From an uncultured Octadecabacter sp. (GTDB lineage Bacteria > Pseudomonadota > Alphaproteobacteria > Rhodobacterales > Rhodobacteraceae): DNA of 64,000 nucleotides. The position numbers and the translations under genes are program-made. Below the pieces are notes generated by a model. The model was given only the letters and a program-made list of their open reading frames with translations, ran no database searches and was not told the origin of the DNA. The stretch is taken from positions 62,001-126,000 of the forward strand of contig CALAGN010000040.1 of assembly GCA_937891785.1 (NCBI GenBank). The letters run 5' to 3'. Below are positions 60,297-64,000 of this stretch, piece by piece; positions within the stretch are counted from its first letter, which is position 1, and each line of letters opens with the position of its first letter.

Positions 60297-62395
60297 TGCC
60301 TGATCTTCTGATTGAGCTGTTTTCCGAGGAAATCCCTGCGCGTATGCAGGCAAAGGCCGCGGCTGATCTGCAAAAACTGGTCACGGACGGGCTGGTTGAG
60401 GCTGGTTTGACCTATGCAGGTGCCGCTGCGTTTCATACGCCGCGCCGTTTGGCGCTGTCAGTGTCCGGTTTGACGTCGGAAAGCCCTGACACCCGCGAAG
60501 AACGCAAAGGCCCCAAAGTCGGTGCGCCTGATCAGGCGATTGACGGGTTTCTGCGTGGCGCAGGTGTGTCGCGTGACGATCTGGAAGTGCGCGACGATAA
60601 AAAGGGGCAGGTGTATTTCGCCGTGATCGCCAAGAAGGGCCGCAAAGCAGACGTGATCATCGCCGAGGTTTTGGAAGCCGCGATCCGCAATTTCCCTTGG
60701 CCGAAATCTATGCGTTGGGGCACGGGCGCACTTCGCTGGGCGCGGCCACTACATTCGATTTTGTGCATTTTGGCTGGCGAGGCCGGGACCGAAGTAGTGC
60801 CGCTTGACGTGGATGGTATCATCGCTGGTAACACCACACGCGGGCATCGGTTCATGGGGCCGGATGCATTTGCCGTGTCCGGATTTGACGACTACGAAGC
60901 CAAGCTGAAACGCGCGTATGTGGTTCTGCGGGCTGACGAGCGCGCCGAGGCGATCTGGCACGAGGCGACCAATCAGGCCTTTGCCCAAGGGCTTGAAGTG
61001 GTCGAAGACAAGGGCCTGCTGGCCGAGGTCGCAGGGCTGGTTGAGTGGCCCGTGGTTCTGCTGGGTGAGATCGGCGCGGACTACTTGAACTTACCACCCG
61101 AAGTCCTTCAAACGTCTATGAAAGAGCATCAGAAGTTCTTTTCTGTCCGCAATCAAAAATCGGGCCGAATCGAGAAGTTTGTAACCATTGCCAACATCGA
61201 AACTGCCGATCAGGGTGCGACGATTTTGGCGGGTAACCAAAAAGTGCTGGCAGCGCGTTTGGCGGACGCCAAGTTTTTCTGGGAAAACGATCTGCGTGTC
61301 GCCAAGGATGGGATGAAGTCTTGGCTGCAATCCCTTGAAAAAGTGACGTTTCATAACAAATTGGGAAGTCAGGCCGCACGTATCGAACGTATCGCTGCGC
61401 TGGCCCGTGATATCGCGCCATCGGTCGGGGCTGACGCTGATTTGGCCGCGCAAGCCGCGCGCGTGGCCAAGGCTGACCTGTCATCCGAAATGGTCTACGA
61501 ATTTCCCGAACTTCAAGGGCTTATGGGGCGTTATTACAGTGAAATGGCAGGCCTGGATGCATCAGTTGCCGCCGCCTGTGAGGAACACTACTCGCCGCTT
61601 GGCCCCACCGACGACGTGCCAACCGCACCTGTGTCTGTCACCGTAGCACTGGCCGACAAGATCGATCTGCTGACAGGGTTCTGGGCGATCGATGAAAAGC
61701 CCACAGGGTCGAAAGACCCCTTTGCACTGCGCCGCGCAGCGTTGGGGGTTATTCGGCTGTTGTTGGAAAATGGAATTCGGTTGCCTTTCGTTACGGTCAT
61801 GGCTGAAGGGTTCGCGGCGCATGGGCGCGTGGCCGTGGATGAAGACGACGATTCTGTTACAGGCATGATTGCCGACCTCCTCGCCTTCTTTCACGACCGC
61901 CTCAAGGTGTTCCTCAAGGACAAGGGCATTCGCCATGATGTGATCGACGCTTGTCTTGCGATGCCTGCCAATGATGATCTGACATTGCTGGTGAACCGCG
62001 CGCGGGCGTTGCAGGCGTTCTTGAAAACCGACGACGGCGAGAACCTGTTGCAAGGCTTCAAGCGCGCAAACAACATTCTGACCCAAGCCGAGGATAAGGA
62101 CGGTGTTGAGTATTCATACGGAGCGAATGTGAAGTTTGCCGAAGACGATGCTGAAAAGGCGTTGTTCGCCGCATTGGACAAGGCCGACGAAACCATTGCC
62201 CCGGCGATGGCGGCCGAGGATTTTGCTACGGCCATGACGGCCATGGCTGTCTTGCGTGCGCCGATTGACGCGTTCTTTGATACGGTGCAGGTCAACGCTG
62301 AAAGTTCGATCGTGCGGCGCAACCGGTTGAACCTGCTAAGCCGGATTCGCACGATCTGTTTAGGCGTTGCTGATTTGACCGTGATTGATGGCTAG
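60296..62395 (+). CDS. glyS: Glycyl-tRNA synthetase beta subunit
   Basis: A 699-residue protein beginning PDLLIELFSEEIPARMQAKA with the GlyS signature. Further GlyS blocks are GPKVGAPDQAIDGFLRGAGV, FPWPKSMRWGTGALRWARPL, NTTRGHRFMGPDAF, then FVTIANIETADQGATILAGN, FWENDLRVAKDGMKSWLQSL, LSSEMVYEFPELQGLMGRYY and ALRRAALGVIRLLLENGIRL. The C-terminal helical and anticodon-binding part ends at LSRIRTICLGVADLTVIDG. It completes the heterotetrameric synthetase and starts at the stop of the DUF6446 gene. Confidence 0.96.
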   Translation: MPDLLIELFSEEIPARMQAKAAADLQKLVTDGLVEAGLTYAGAAAFHTPRRLALSVSGLTSESPDTREERKGPKVGAPDQAIDGFLRGAGVSRDDLEVRDDKKGQVYFAVIAKKGRKADVIIAEVLEAAIRNFPWPKSMRWGTGALRWARPLHSILCILAGEAGTEVVPLDVDGIIAGNTTRGHRFMGPDAFAVSGFDDYEAKLKRAYVVLRADERAEAIWHEATNQAFAQGLEVVEDKGLLAEVAGLVEWPVVLLGEIGADYLNLPPEVLQTSMKEHQKFFSVRNQKSGRIEKFVTIANIETADQGATILAGNQKVLAARLADAKFFWENDLRVAKDGMKSWLQSLEKVTFHNKLGSQAARIERIAALARDIAPSVGADADLAAQAARVAKADLSSEMVYEFPELQGLMGRYYSEMAGLDASVAAACEEHYSPLGPTDDVPTAPVSVTVALADKIDLLTGFWAIDEKPTGSKDPFALRRAALGVIRLLLENGIRLPFVTVMAEGFAAHGRVAVDEDDDSVTGMIADLLAFFHDRLKVFLKDKGIRHDVIDACLAMPANDDLTLLVNRARALQAFLKTDDGENLLQGFKRANNILTQAEDKDGVEYSYGANVKFAEDDAEKALFAALDKADETIAPAMAAEDFATAMTAMAVLRAPIDAFFDTVQVNAESSIVRRNRLNLLSRIRTICLGVADLTVIDG

Positions 62396-62455
62396 GTTTC
62401 ACTTGTTATAGGGCGCTGCGGGCGTATGCTGCACCCACATAACAAAGGTGCCGCA

Positions 62456-64000
62456 GTGCAGAAAATCGTGACCCTCAAGGAAGTGACGCTGATCACACCG
62501 ACCGCGTCGATGGATGCTTCGGTTCATGGTGGGCGCGCGAAATGTCTGCAGCGGCTGGTGCGTCTGGATATGCCCGTGCCCACGACTGTCGCGATTTCGT
62601 TTCAGACTGTGCACGCGATTGCCACAGGGCGGATGCCCGATATCGAGGGAATCCTGTCGCATTTTGGCGATGCACCACTGGTGTCTGTGCGCCCCAGCAG
62701 CCAAGATCCAGATTGGGGCGGCCCGGGCGCGATCCTGAATATCGGGATGAACGATGCCCGCTACGAGGCCATGCGCGACACCTTGGGCGAGGGGGTGGCG
62801 GCTGCTGTCTATTTGCGGTTCATCCAATGCTATGCAGAACACGTGGCCCGTCTAGACCCCGAGGCGTTTCATCTGCCTGATACGCCCAATGCCGATACCC
62901 TGCGCGAGTTTCTGGCAACGTACGAATCCGAAACCGACGAGGAATTTCCGCAAGACCCGCAGGAACAACTGGCCGAAGTGCTGCGGTCGATGGCGCGTGC
63001 CTGGGAAGGGACGACCGCGCGCTTGCTGCGTCAGGCCAATGGTGCGCCGGCAAATGCTGGCCTCGGGCTTGTGGTGCAGGCAATGGCGCTGGGTGTTGGC
63101 GCGGGCGAATGCGGTGCTGGCGTGGTGCAATTTGTTGATGCCACGACAGGTGCGCCTGGCATCATCGGGCGTTATCAAAGTCAGGCGCAGGGGCGTGATG
63201 CCCTGTCGGATGTGAAATGCGCGGTCTATCTGACGAAGGATAAACGCGGCCCTTCGCTGGAGGAATTATGCCCTGACTCGTTCGCTGATCTGATCCGCTT
63301 CGGCGGGATGGTGCGCCAAAAGCTGCGCGAAGAAATGCAGATCGAATTTACTGTCCAAGGTGGCAAGCTACATATTCTTGACGGGGTGCGGGTGCAGCGA
63401 TCATCGCGCGCCACGGTGCGGGTCGCGGTTGATCTGGCCAATGATGGCGTGATCCCCAAAGACGAGGCACTGATGCGGGTGCCGCCCTCGGCATTGTCGG
63501 AATTGTTGCATCGGCAAGTTGACCCGAGGGCCAAGCGTGACCTGATTGTGCGCGGGATTGCCGCGAGCCCTGGTGCGGCCACGGGCCGGATCGTGTTTTC
63601 ATCAAACGAGGCACAGGCAAGTGCGGCACGCGGCGAGGCTTGCATTCTTGTACGTCGCGAAACGACCCCCGAAGATATTCGCGGCATGCATGCGGCCAAC
63701 GGCGTTCTGACGATGCGTGGCGGTGTGACCAGCCATGCCGCCGTTATTGGCCGCGGTCTGGGCCTGCCCTGCGTTGTCGGCGCGTCCGATCTTCAGATCA
63801 ACGCCAAGAAACACGCCATCATCGCGCCGGACGGGCGTCAGTTCGCCGAGGGCGACGTGATCACAGTCGACGGGACTCAGGGCCAAATTCTGGCCGGCGA
63901 ACCAGCAATGCTTGAGGCGGCGCTGGATGAGTCGTTTCGCACCCTCCTAAGCTGGGCCGAGGAATTTTGTGATATTGGCATCCGTGCCAATGCGGACACC
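62456..64000 (+). CDS. Pyruvate phosphate dikinase-like protein, N-terminal part (runs off the window)
   Basis: Open from GTG 62456 (AAAGGTG upstream) to the last base, more than 510 residues; missing from the ORF track because it has no stop here. The swivelling domain has the catalytic histidine in GVTSHAAVIGRGLGLPCVVG near residue 425. The last visible block, LLSWAEEFCDIGIRANADT, opens the PEP/pyruvate TIM barrel of PPDK. The N-terminal nucleotide-binding region is shorter and diverged (VRPSSQDPDWGGPGAILNIG where typical PPDK has SVRSG...MPGMMDTVLNLG). So it may be a PPDK paralogue with altered nucleotide use. Confidence 0.8.
   Translation, partial: MQKIVTLKEVTLITPTASMDASVHGGRAKCLQRLVRLDMPVPTTVAISFQTVHAIATGRMPDIEGILSHFGDAPLVSVRPSSQDPDWGGPGAILNIGMNDARYEAMRDTLGEGVAAAVYLRFIQCYAEHVARLDPEAFHLPDTPNADTLREFLATYESETDEEFPQDPQEQLAEVLRSMARAWEGTTARLLRQANGAPANAGLGLVVQAMALGVGAGECGAGVVQFVDATTGAPGIIGRYQSQAQGRDALSDVKCAVYLTKDKRGPSLEELCPDSFADLIRFGGMVRQKLREEMQIEFTVQGGKLHILDGVRVQRSSRATVRVAVDLANDGVIPKDEALMRVPPSALSELLHRQVDPRAKRDLIVRGIAASPGAATGRIVFSSNEAQASAARGEACILVRRETTPEDIRGMHAANGVLTMRGGVTSHAAVIGRGLGLPCVVGASDLQINAKKHAIIAPDGRQFAEGDVITVDGTQGQILAGEPAMLEAALDESFRTLLSWAEEFCDIGIRANADT

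Noticed and set aside
1-64000. CRISPR arrays, insertion sequences, integrases, toxin-antitoxin or phage-defence islands
   Set aside because: No regularly spaced repeats, transposase or recombinase motifs or defence-gene domains were seen on either strand by reading.

Overview
The window looks like chromosomal DNA of an alphaproteobacterium of the Rhodobacteraceae (Roseobacter group). The evidence is the mix of alphaproteobacterial gene orders (nrdR-ribD, ribBX-ribH-nusB, glyQ-membrane protein-glyS), a tRNA-His without an encoded G-1 and with A73, a GTTC-N7-GTTC SOS box, a SAM-II-type leader in front of metZ, a TctABC/AtuA-like catabolic locus, and several small proteins I recognise as Rhodobacteraceae families (DUF6324, DUF6476, DUF6446; recalled, not searched). 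Most of the window is housekeeping or core metabolism. I see no CRISPR array, transposase, integrase or prophage.

Layout. 0-4.3 kb: 3' end of rpoD with its terminator, a TPR-sulfotransferase, an M20 amidohydrolase and a small secreted-protein gene killed by one nonsense codon. 4.3-14.3 kb: a riboflavin region (nrdR, ribD, ribE, ribBX, ribH, nusB) interrupted by an opposite-strand capsule cluster (kpsS, outer-membrane export lipoprotein, kpsC) and by a decayed GNAT acetyltransferase. 14.3-19.3 kb: small membrane proteins, an ArsR regulator with a frameshifted SRPBCC partner, SOS-type mmcB, a gene with three frameshifts, tRNA-His and an AbrB-family membrane protein. 19.3-27.1 kb: DUF4387, AtuA-like protein and TctABC on the minus strand, divergent from the two-component system TctDE and a periplasmic binding protein. 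27.1-31.9 kb: DUF6476, rluD, a nonsense-mutated GT25 glycosyltransferase, rpoH, a DksA-like zinc finger protein and a Gfo/Idh/MocA oxidoreductase. 32-43 kb: pepF, a lysophospholipase-like hydrolase, SCP2 protein, TPR protein, Suv3-like helicase, S4 protein, fdxA, carD, purD, xseA. 43-51.8 kb: alkB, yhhN, ftsY, EamA permease, yciB, riboswitch-controlled metZ and folE2. 51.8-64 kb: an SGNH-like/GSCFA pair, trkH, an AruI-like ThDP enzyme, a trypsin-fold protein with degenerate catalytic residues, glyQ-DUF6446-glyS and the start of a pyruvate phosphate dikinase-like gene running off the end.

How genes work together. RibD, RibE, RibBX and RibH cover the riboflavin pathway apart from a functional GTP cyclohydrolase II, because the second domain of RibBX lacks the zinc cysteines. 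KpsS, the export protein and KpsC would start and export a Kdo-linked capsule. TctABC probably imports a carboxylate sensed by TctDE and processed with the AtuA/DUF4387 pair.

The most interesting element is the metZ leader. A SAM-II-type aptamer is followed by an unannotated 46-codon ORF whose ribosome-binding site lies at the aptamer's 3' edge, and a strong intrinsic terminator lies inside that ORF. This arrangement could couple aptamer-controlled leader translation to transcription termination. Also notable are five visibly broken genes within the first 29 kb, an exact SOS box at mmcB, tandem palindromes at arsR, and a small family of intergenic repeats.
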